From Candidatus Odinarchaeota archaeon (GTDB lineage Archaea; Asgardarchaeota; JAGGXT01): a stretch of DNA of 5,676 nucleotides. Positions 1 through 4,641 of this stretch are shown piece after piece; positions within the stretch are counted from its first letter, which is position 1; each line of letters opens with the position of its first letter. Below the pieces are notes generated by a model. It was not told the DNA's origin, made no database searches, and saw only the letters and a program-made list of their open reading frames with translations. Location of the stretch: the NCBI GenBank assembly GCA_021162905.1, contig JAGGXT010000353.1, positions 1 through 5,676 on the forward strand, in the 5' to 3' direction. The position numbers and the translations under genes were made by a program.

Positions 1-825
1 ATTTTACTTGCACTATTATCGATAGTTTTCGTATATTTTAACTTGCCATTTAAATATAGTGTTTTACAACCAAATATTAGTGATGTGAGATTTTCGACAG
101 CTGATGACTTTTATAGATATGTTAACATATTCATGAGGCTCAAAGAGTATTCAATAAACCTAATAATGGCTACTTATCTCTCTACAGTTTTTCAAATTCT
201 TCCAGTAGTAGCAATAGCAATAGTGACTTTTATTTTTGGATCAGATTACACGAATAATTATCTCAAAACAATGTTATCCTATCCAGTAAGTAGAACTGAA
301 TACTATATTTCTCGATTTCTACAAACATGGAGTATAGTTAATCTTTTCACACTTATAGGAATAACTTTTGTTGCATTATCTCAATCACTAACAAATCCTA
401 TACCAATAATTAATTTTCTTACTATAGTTTTATTATCTTGGGTCATCTTGATGCTGTTGAGTTTATATGTCATGTCTATTGCTATGTTCTTTACGGTTAT
501 TTTACGTCGTGGAATATTTTCATTTATTGCTACAGTGTTATTTTTCTCAGTAATAGAATCATATTATTTACAGCTATCACATCCAGAGATAAAAATACTA
601 AGTGGTGGACTTCTTGCATATAATTTAACAAGAGTTTTGTTATTAGACACAATCCCAATAGATCTTTCAAAAAACGTGGACATGACACCTACGCTAACTT
701 TATATTATACGATGTTTTTTGAAGAATGGAGTTTTATAAGTCAGATGCTAATAACACAAATAATAATTTCAATATGTGTTCTCATAATCGCATTAATTAT
801 ATTCAGAAATCAAGACATATCCTAA
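1..825 (+). CDS. ABC-2 type transporter permease (5' end outside window)
   Basis: The reading frame is open from the first base, and a hydrophobic segment (ILLALLSIVFVYF) precedes the TTG at 43. The true start therefore lies before the window and TTG 43 is not the start. About 274 codons are visible up to TAA at 823-825. The layout is that of an ABC-2 permease: a first membrane helix, an outside loop of roughly 35-45 residues, a second helix (TVFQILPVVAIAIVTFIFG), then the cytoplasmic coupling segment GSDYTNNYLKTMLSYPVSRT, in which the 'LSYPVSRTEYY.SRF' pattern is diagnostic. Four more helices follow, the last being QIIISICVLIIALIIF, and the protein ends in a short polar tail. Such permeases pair with an ATP-binding subunit to export lipids, peptides or drugs. 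That subunit would be expected just upstream, so the substrate cannot be named. The family call is firm; the role is open. Confidence 0.85.
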   Translation: MLLALLSIVFVYFNLPFKYSVLQPNISDVRFSTADDFYRYVNIFMRLKEYSINLIMATYLSTVFQILPVVAIAIVTFIFGSDYTNNYLKTMLSYPVSRTEYYISRFLQTWSIVNLFTLIGITFVALSQSLTNPIPIINFLTIVLLSWVILMLLSLYVMSIAMFFTVILRRGIFSFIATVLFFSVIESYYLQLSHPEIKILSGGLLAYNLTRVLLLDTIPIDLSKNVDMTPTLTLYYTMFFEEWSFISQMLITQIIISICVLIIALIIFRNQDIS

Positions 826-833
826 GTAATGCT

Positions 834-847
834 TACTTTATTTTATA
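834..847 (+). terminator. T-rich terminator for the permease transcript
   Basis: A T-rich stretch (ACTTTATTTTATA) begins about 9 bases after the permease stop. Crenarchaeal RNA polymerase commonly terminates at T-rich runs without a hairpin, and the facing gene ends only 76 bases away. The assignment is by position and composition alone. Confidence 0.4.
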
Positions 848-857
848 ACATTTAGTC

Positions 858-882
858 AAAGAAGAAAAAGAAAAAAGAAAGG
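858..882 (-). terminator. Pyrimidine-rich terminator for the dipeptidase transcript
   Basis: On the minus strand this is an almost pure C/T tract with several runs of T (CTTTCTTTTTTCTTTTTC), starting about 20 bases after the dipeptidase stop codon. Such tracts are typical crenarchaeal 3' ends. Together with the T-rich stretch at 834-847 it insulates the two convergent genes. Confidence 0.5.
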
Positions 883-901
883 TAGCTCTTGATTTCTTAT
901 T

Positions 902-1873
902 TTATTTACCTAACGACCTCTTAAGAAAATTCTCAAAATTAAGATATGCGATTTTTTCAATTTCGGTCTTACTATATCTTTCACTTAAGAGAGATATTAC
1001 TGCTCCAACATCATCAACTTCGCCAGATTTGAAATATATTGAGTCCTCTGGCATAATTCCGTATAAGTCACTTCCTATAGCTACATGGTCAATTCCATAA
1101 TTTTCAATGATGTAATCCATGTGTTTAAGGAAACAATCTAGTGGCTTACAATCATTAACTTTTAGCATACCTTTATGAAAGATTATACCGATTACCCCTT
1201 TTCGGTCCACAACGCCTTCAATTACTTTTTCATCAGCATTTCTACTTATATTGGTTAATGGCCTTAATCCAGTATGACTGATAAAAACATTTCTATCTGC
1301 AATTTCGAGGACATCTAAAGCCGTTTTTGTACTAAGATGAGCCAAATCTATAAGAATACTATGTTCTAGTGCAAAATTGATTATTTCCTCACCTCTGCTA
1401 GTTAGGCCTATATCTTTTTTATCTTTACAACCACTGCCAAATGAATTTCCGAGATTCCATGTCAGCGAGAAGGAACGCATACCCAAATTATAAAGTGCTT
1501 CAAAGTCACTTAGTGTTTCTATACCATAAATACCTTCAATATGATAAAGAAACCCAGCCTTGTTATTATTTTTAGCATCAAGATAATCGTCAAATGTGAG
1601 TACCTTTTTCAAAAAGTCTTTATTTCTTTGCACTAAGTGGTCGTAGTAAATTATTTGCGTTATAGCTTCTCGGAAGGGATCTAGTAATTCAACCTCATGA
1701 AATAATGGATCACAAGGCTTTGGTGTAAATACAGCAACAAGCACTGTATAAAAATTTGATGAGTACAGCTTCATTAAATCCTGCTCTGGTAATTTTTTAT
1801 ATGATCCCAGAAAACTTGGCAACCGAAGTCTATGTGAGAGATCATGGTGAAGATCAGCTATTTTTACACCCAT
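902..1873 (-). CDS. Membrane dipeptidase-type metallopeptidase (family M19)
   Basis: This is a zinc-dependent dipeptidase of the amidohydrolase fold. Residues are numbered from the upstream ATG at 1885. The HxD metal motif is at 13-15 (DLHHDL). The bridging-Glu segment is 'YHIEGI' (E117), followed by the family signature 'LGMRSFSLTWNLGNSFG'. Metal-binding His are H183 (DLAHLS) and H204 (ISHTGLRPL). R215 lies in 'SRNADE', and D273 in 'HVAIGSDLYG'. All expected catalytic positions are present. The length of about 323 residues is typical of the compact microbial members, and there is no signal peptide, so it is probably cytoplasmic. I chose ATG 1873 because a GGTGAT site (1878-1883) matching the archaeal anti-Shine-Dalgarno lies 4 bases before it. 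ATG 1885 overlaps that site but would suit a leaderless mRNA from the TATA box at 1910-1918. M19 enzymes cleave dipeptides, some with D-residues or beta-lactams; the substrate here is unknown. Confidence 0.9.
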   Translation of the reverse strand: MGVKIADLHHDLSHRLRLPSFLGSYKKLPEQDLMKLYSSNFYTVLVAVFTPKPCDPLFHEVELLDPFREAITQIIYYDHLVQRNKDFLKKVLTFDDYLDAKNNNKAGFLYHIEGIYGIETLSDFEALYNLGMRSFSLTWNLGNSFGSGCKDKKDIGLTSRGEEIINFALEHSILIDLAHLSTKTALDVLEIADRNVFISHTGLRPLTNISRNADEKVIEGVVDRKGVIGIIFHKGMLKVNDCKPLDCFLKHMDYIIENYGIDHVAIGSDLYGIMPEDSIYFKSGEVDDVGAVISLLSERYSKTEIEKIAYLNFENFLKRSLGK

Positions 1874-1877
1874 TATA

Positions 1878-1883
1878 ATCACC
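1878..1883 (-). promoter_or_regulatory. Ribosome binding site deciding the dipeptidase start
   Basis: GGTGAT on the minus strand is complementary to the ATCACC at the 3' end of archaeal 16S rRNA. It sits 4 bases before ATG 1873. It overlaps the upstream ATG at 1885, which argues for the shorter protein. Confidence 0.55.
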
Positions 1884-1909
1884 ATTAGAATGAATAAAAT
1901 GTATGATAG

Positions 1910-1918
1910 AATATAAAA
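1910..1918 (-). promoter_or_regulatory. TATA box of the dipeptidase gene
   Basis: TTTTATATT on the minus strand is centred about 29 bases before ATG 1885 and lies in the 50-base gap after yhfC. Initiation about 26 bases downstream would give either a near-leaderless message or a leader of about 14 bases carrying the GGTGAT site. It means the dipeptidase can be expressed apart from yhfC. Confidence 0.6.
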
Positions 1919-1935
1919 TTTCTATGGTATTTATA

Positions 1936-2670
1936 TTATTGTGCCTCTTTAAATGACGTTTCTAATTTTGTGAATAGAGCTATAACGTTTAGCTTGAAAC
2001 CAACATGTACTAAGATATAGATTAACACCACTGTAACTAAGAGATTTAACTCAATCAGCCAAATGTTTAACCCAATGAAACCACTTAAGACTGCTATAAG
2101 GTCTAAAACTGAGTGCAAGATAATGGCTATCCATAGATAATTTTTATTTAACAAGGCTTTGGTAATCACCAAAGTAGCTATTATATGAAATGATACTGCA
2201 ATCCATCTTTCAATCACACTGGCCATTCCAGATATGAATAATTGTTCTGGAGGTGGAATTCTTGTCATTCCAGGAAATGAAATATTCATTAATATGAGCA
2301 TTAATAATGTAGCTAAGCTGAGTGTATGAACAATCCAGACTTCAAATACACCCCAGCCTATACCAAAGCTTAAAATTTCGCCATTGGTTCTTTCATCTAA
2401 GGTAAGTTTTTTAGCCAAAATATATCTGAAGCCTTCCTCAAATACTCCTGCTAATATAGCTGACATAACATAATACATCAGCAAATCTAAGATGAAACTT
2501 GCACCATAGAGTATAGGAAACCTTAATACAAGAGCCACCAGCCAGCCAGCTCCAGCAATTACGAATAATTTAGGGTGCTCTCCTTTCAATTTAGAATAAT
2601 ATATGAAAAATAGTAGCCAAGGCAAAAACGCAAAAACAATTAAAGTGATAATAACTGGTACATAATCCAA
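1936..2670 (-). CDS. YhfC-family glutamic-type intramembrane protease
   Basis: This is an integral membrane protein with about seven or eight hydrophobic helices. Numbered from the GTG at 2679, it carries the polar residues of the YhfC/CPBP (Rce1-like) intramembrane proteases within helices: E81-E82-x-x-R85 (GVFEEGFRYI), E113 in 'GIGWGVFEVW', E157-R158 and H165 in 'ASVIERWIAVSFHIIATLV', and H189 with D193 in 'ILHSVLDLIAV'. The glycine-rich 'GWGVFE' and 'ER...H' blocks favour YhfC over ordinary CPBP. Members are predicted to cleave membrane peptides or prenylated substrates; the substrate here is unknown. I chose TTG 2670. A GAAGGTG site lies 6 bases before it, and the TATA box at 2690-2699 predicts transcription starting almost at this codon. 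The longer frame from GTG 2679 would use part of that ribosome site as its start. The downstream dipeptidase shares the strand, which hints at linked peptide processing but does not prove it. Confidence 0.8.
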   Translation of the reverse strand: MDYVPVIITLIVFAFLPWLLFFIYYSKLKGEHPKLFVIAGAGWLVALVLRFPILYGASFILDLLMYYVMSAILAGVFEEGFRYILAKKLTLDERTNGEILSFGIGWGVFEVWIVHTLSLATLLMLILMNISFPGMTRIPPPEQLFISGMASVIERWIAVSFHIIATLVITKALLNKNYLWIAIILHSVLDLIAVLSGFIGLNIWLIELNLLVTVVLIYILVHVGFKLNVIALFTKLETSFKEAQ

Positions 2671-2676
2671 CGTGAA

Positions 2677-2683
2677 CACCTTC
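2677..2683 (-). promoter_or_regulatory. Ribosome-site-like GAAGGTG before yhfC start
   Basis: The minus strand reads GAAGGTG, then six bases, then TTG (2670). The GGTG core matches the archaeal anti-Shine-Dalgarno, so the GTG at 2679 looks like part of this site rather than a start codon. If transcription truly starts near 2669, the site would not be in the message and the gene would be leaderless. Confidence 0.4.
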
Positions 2684-2689
2684 TGCTTC

Positions 2690-2699
2690 TTTTATATAA
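2690..2699 (-). promoter_or_regulatory. TATA box of yhfC
   Basis: GTTATATAAA on the minus strand is a near-consensus archaeal TATA box. Its centre lies about 25 bases before TTG 2670, the spacing expected for a leaderless message. It stands about 63 bases from the right end of the insertion element, so the insertion left this promoter intact. Confidence 0.6.
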
Positions 2700-2741
2700 C
2701 TATACTCATGTGAGAAATAGAAAATTATAAGCTTTTTTGGA

Positions 2742-2880
2742 AAATTTTCTATACAAGTATTTTGACATCCTCCCCGCCCTAAAGGGCGAGGATTCCCAAC
2801 GGGAAGGTTTGCAGTCCGTTAAGGACTGCGAGGTGTGTCAGCACCCCGTTATCCCTACCCCTCCATGAGGGGTTCGGGAT
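2742..2880 (-). ncRNA. Predicted omega RNA (reRNA) of TnpB with guide
   Basis: In IS200/IS605 elements the tnpB 3' end and right end yield the RNA that guides TnpB, and the flanking host DNA supplies the guide. Here the minus strand folds into five hairpins in a row. H1 pairs 2876-2880 with 2851-2855 and 2867-2873 with 2857-2863. H2 pairs 2842-2845 with 2832-2835. H3 is a perfect 7-pair stem, 2823-2829 with 2811-2817. H4 pairs 2801-2805 with 2793-2797. H5 is the right-end hairpin at 2771-2792. AACGGG (2850-2845) can also pair with CCCGTT (2803-2798), closing H2-H3 into a junction as an alternative to H4. The scaffold would end at TCAA (2765-2762) and the guide begin AATACTTGTATAGAAA from 2761 downward. 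The 5' end and exact guide length are not visible. Confidence 0.65.
2771..2792 (-). repeat. Right-end hairpin of the insertion element
   Basis: On the minus strand the stem CCTCGCCC / GGGCGGGG closes a TTTA loop, with one G.T wobble and an extra T-A pair at the foot. GAAT is immediately 5' and TCAA lies 6 bases 3' of the G run. TnpA recognises this imperfect hairpin. The tnpB stop codon (2779-2781) falls within it, so one stretch serves protein, RNA scaffold and transposition site. Confidence 0.85.
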
Positions 2881-4029
2881 TATGGCTTTGCACTTTTTAG
2901 CGATATTAAAACAGCCAACGACATCGGCATTCATTATTTGGTTGCATTTTGGACAGTAGAACAATCCTCTTGTTATTCTTTTACCTTTAGTTCCACAGAA
3001 TGGACAAACTGAAGACGTATGATTCTCTTTAACCGATTTAACTTTGATTCCGAAATTCTCTGCTGTAGTTTTTAACCTCTCGATTACGTATCTAAAGCTC
3101 CAGAAGTTGTGAATCATTGCGTTAACTTTGCTTCCTTTGTCGTTGTTCTGTCTTATTCCCTTAACATCTCTGATAACAATTTCTGTTACTTCCTTCTCGT
3201 AGCAGAGCTTAACGAATCTGAATATGATAGTATTAATCGCATGCCTAAACCTAAGCTGTCTCTTTCGGTAGTATTTTCTGATTCTCTTTGTAATATAACG
3301 CTTATTCACCTTCATTGCTATCGATTGGTAGTGAGTGATTTTACGACTCCAGTACCACCAATCTGCCAACAAGGGCTTGCCCGAAAACGCTATCGGTTGT
3401 CTTTCTCCCTCAATCCAAGCTGCTATGATGTTTATTACTCCCAAATCCACGAAAACTCTCTTCTTAGGAGAGATGGTACGCCTTGATTGATTAACCTCAA
3501 CAGATTGGTATGCGTACCATCTCCCCGTTAATTCGTCGTAGAATATCTCTAACCTTCCTTGTTTCCCTCTCCACCTTATCTCACCAGTTATTCTAATCCT
3601 CAAACCCTTAGGCAGAACCAACCACTTCTTTCCTCCCTCCTCCTCTATCCTATAACAATCGTTTCTAAAGACTGTCATCAACTTTCGCTTATTCAATAGC
3701 CTGTCTTTCCAGTAGCAAGGAGGAGAAACCTTACGAATGTGTGGTGGAAGTTTATCCTGTTTTTGCAACTTTAGTAGTGCAAAGAAGCTTCTCCAAGCTT
3801 CGTTGTTCTTTCTTATGATTTGTTGAGCTGTTGCTGAGCCAATTATCTTTTTGAACTCATCGTATAACTCATCAATCCCTTCTTCCCAGTCGAATCTACC
3901 TTCAAAGAATTGCTGTCTTCTAATGTAGTTTAGCTTATTCCAAAATACCGCTGACATCTCGCATAGACTAAACAAAACTTTCTCCTGCTCCTTAGTTGGT
4001 CTTAGCCTAAACTTATTCACTCTTTTCAT
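2779..4029 (-). CDS. tnpB: TnpB RNA-guided nuclease of IS200/IS605 element
   Basis: The protein has 416 residues, a normal length for TnpB. The N-terminus 'NKFRLRPTKEQEKVLF' is typical. RuvC-I has D195 in 'RVFVDLGVIN'. RuvC-II is 'EIVIRDVKGIR', where the usual Glu position is R287. The 'TSSVCPFCG...CPKC' zinc finger uses C342, C345, C359 and C362. RuvC-III has D369 in 'NADVVGCFNIAKK'. TnpB uses an omega RNA guide to cut DNA beside a short motif that matches the insertion target, here expected to be TTAC. The ATG at 4029 overlaps the tnpA end by 17 bases and has AAGGAGG 9 bases before it, suggesting translational coupling. The last 35 or so residues after 'NIAKK' are encoded by the hairpin-rich omega RNA region and end in the right-end hairpin ('PLGILAL'), so they are probably shaped by RNA constraints. 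With R287, cleavage activity is not assured, though E335 or other acidic residues could compensate. Confidence 0.93.
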   Translation of the reverse strand: MKRVNKFRLRPTKEQEKVLFSLCEMSAVFWNKLNYIRRQQFFEGRFDWEEGIDELYDEFKKIIGSATAQQIIRKNNEAWRSFFALLKLQKQDKLPPHIRKVSPPCYWKDRLLNKRKLMTVFRNDCYRIEEEGGKKWLVLPKGLRIRITGEIRWRGKQGRLEIFYDELTGRWYAYQSVEVNQSRRTISPKKRVFVDLGVINIIAAWIEGERQPIAFSGKPLLADWWYWSRKITHYQSIAMKVNKRYITKRIRKYYRKRQLRFRHAINTIIFRFVKLCYEKEVTEIVIRDVKGIRQNNDKGSKVNAMIHNFWSFRYVIERLKTTAENFGIKVKSVKENHTSSVCPFCGTKGKRITRGLFYCPKCNQIMNADVVGCFNIAKKCKAIIPNPSWRGRDNGVLTHLAVLNGLQTFPLGILAL

Positions 4030-4426
4030 TCTTCTTAGCCTCCTTGAAGTATTCCTTGATATATTCCATTGTCATGTCTGCTGAAACATTACCCGCTGTC
4101 GCTACGAAATAACTCCTCGTCCAAAGTTCTGAACCCTTAATCTTCGATTCAGGATATTTCTTACCCAACTCCCTTGAAGATGCACCCTTGAATATCTTAG
4201 TAATTTGTGCAGGTGCATATTTTGGAGGAGCTGAAACGAATAGATGAACATGATCAGGCATAATCTCCAACGCTAAAATCTCAAAACCCCATTTCTCAGC
4301 TATCTGATGAAATATCTCCTTCAAATCTTCCTTATACTTGTCTAAAATTGACCTCCTATACTTAGGAATGAACACGAAATGATAGTTGCACAGATATTTG
4401 ACATGTCTTGTCGATTTTAGTTGCAT
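4013..4426 (-). CDS. tnpA: TnpA HUH (Y1) single-strand transposase
   Basis: This 137-residue protein has the usual length of IS200/IS605 TnpA. The opening 'STRHVKYLCNYHFVFIPKYRR' is the family N-terminus. The HUH motif is H59-V-H61 in 'MPDHVHLFV', followed by 'PPKYAPAQITKIFKGASSREL' and 'LWTRSYFVATAGNVS'. The catalytic tyrosine is Y122 in 'MTMEYIKEYF'. Four residues later, where IS608 and many relatives carry the metal-binding Gln (YIENQ/YIEEQ), this protein has Y126. TnpA works as a dimer, cutting at TTAC and TCAA through a phosphotyrosine link to excise and insert a single-stranded circle. The ATG at 4426 is preceded by a TATA box centred 27 bases upstream, so a leaderless message is likely. 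It leads a two-gene unit with tnpB. Confidence 0.95.
   Translation of the reverse strand: MQLKSTRHVKYLCNYHFVFIPKYRRSILDKYKEDLKEIFHQIAEKWGFEILALEIMPDHVHLFVSAPPKYAPAQITKIFKGASSRELGKKYPESKIKGSELWTRSYFVATAGNVSADMTMEYIKEYFKEAKKNEKSE
4039..4045 (-). promoter_or_regulatory. Ribosome binding site of tnpB inside tnpA
   Basis: AAGGAGG on the minus strand lies 9 bases before the tnpB ATG and inside the last codons of tnpA. It allows tnpB to be translated from the shared message and fixes its start. Confidence 0.5.
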
Positions 4427-4448
4427 GGTTTAAATTGTGCATCAAAGA

Positions 4449-4457
4449 TATTTAAAG
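4449..4457 (-). promoter_or_regulatory. TATA box of the tnpA-tnpB transcript
   Basis: CTTTAAATA on the minus strand is centred about 27 bases before the tnpA ATG, which is ideal for a leaderless message. It lies inside the element, so the promoter travels with it. Confidence 0.6.
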
Positions 4458-4461
4458 CATC

Positions 4462-4481
4462 TGGTAGAATAAAAACTACCA
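4462..4481 (-). repeat. Small inverted repeat upstream of the tnpA promoter
   Basis: TGGTAG and CTACCA form a perfect 6-pair stem around an 8-base T-rich loop. It lies 4 bases upstream of the tnpA TATA box within the left end. It could be a second structural element of the left end or a binding site for a regulator. I cannot separate these. Confidence 0.4.
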
Positions 4482-4505
4482 CCAACCTCCTCTCCCTCCT
4501 CCCCT
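4478..4505 (-). other. G-rich purine tract in the element's left end
   Basis: The minus strand reads AGGGGAGGAGGGAGAGGAGG and then TTGGTGG, nearly free of C. It lies between the left-end hairpin and the tnpA promoter. Several GG or longer runs could form a two-layer G-quadruplex or a purine-rich single-strand platform on the transposed strand. No protein-coding role is seen. Confidence 0.4.
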
Positions 4506-4512
4506 AATTCAT

Positions 4513-4532
4513 CCCCGCTTTAAAAAGCGAGG
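4513..4532 (-). repeat. Left-end hairpin of the insertion element
   Basis: On the minus strand CCTCGCTT / AAGCGGGG closes an A/T loop with one G.T wobble, the same stem foot as the right-end hairpin. AAAG abuts its 5' foot and TTAC lies 18 bases upstream. This is the expected TnpA binding and cleavage layout for an IS608-like left end. Confidence 0.85.
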
Positions 4533-4550
4533 CTTTCTTAGCGACGTTTT

Positions 4551-4554
4551 GTAA
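4551..4554 (-). other. Insertion target tetranucleotide TTAC
   Basis: TTAC on the minus strand flanks the left end and matches the IS608 target motif, in agreement with the internal AAAG guide. It would also be the motif TnpB needs next to its target. The remaining intergenic sequence up to 4641 is AT-rich, and I see no gene in it. Confidence 0.7.
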
Positions 4555-4641
4555 GATAAATTATACTTTTCTAATAAAATCCATTTTGCATCTATACATA
4601 TTCACTTATTGAAAGAAATAGATAGACATAAAATTAGAGAT

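Larger units (their letters stand above)
2762..4550 (-). mobile_element. Complete IS200/IS605-family insertion sequence (IS608-like ends)
   Basis: The 1789-base element carries tnpA then tnpB on the minus strand. The ends were placed with the IS608 rules. On the minus strand, TTAC (4554-4551) lies just outside the left end and its partner AAAG (4536-4533) abuts the left hairpin. TCAA (2765-2762) closes the right end and its partner GAAT (2795-2792) abuts the right hairpin. Both hairpins share the stem base CCTCGC/GCGGGG with one G.T wobble on the minus strand, which supports that strand as the one folded and moved. As expected for this family there are no terminal inverted repeats and no target duplication. 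Both genes are open and the interior is visibly richer in G+C than the neighbouring genes, which suggests recent arrival. Confidence 0.9.

Noticed and set aside
43..45. TTG as the permease start
   Set aside because: The frame is open upstream to base 1 and encodes a first membrane helix that permeases of this kind need, so the start is outside the window.
438..623. 61-codon plus-strand open frame
   Set aside because: It overlaps the permease in another frame; its composition is a shadow of the permease and it has no domain or ribosome site.
2705..2714. CTCA-TG-TGAG inverted repeat upstream of the yhfC TATA box
   Set aside because: Four-base arms are too short to distinguish from chance. It was left out as a feature although its position would suit an operator.
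2771..2880. GC-rich hairpins read as intrinsic terminators of tnpB
   Set aside because: They lie inside the coding frame, match the family's right-end and omega RNA layout, and are not followed by a T run on the minus strand.
3109..3486. 125-codon plus-strand open frame opposite tnpB
   Set aside because: It is antisense to the conserved RuvC region of tnpB and has no recognisable protein features. The tnpB frame explains the sequence.
4555..4641. Possible terminator or short gene after the flavoprotein
   Set aside because: It is AT-rich with short T runs on the minus strand, but none is long or distinct, and no open frame of note is present.
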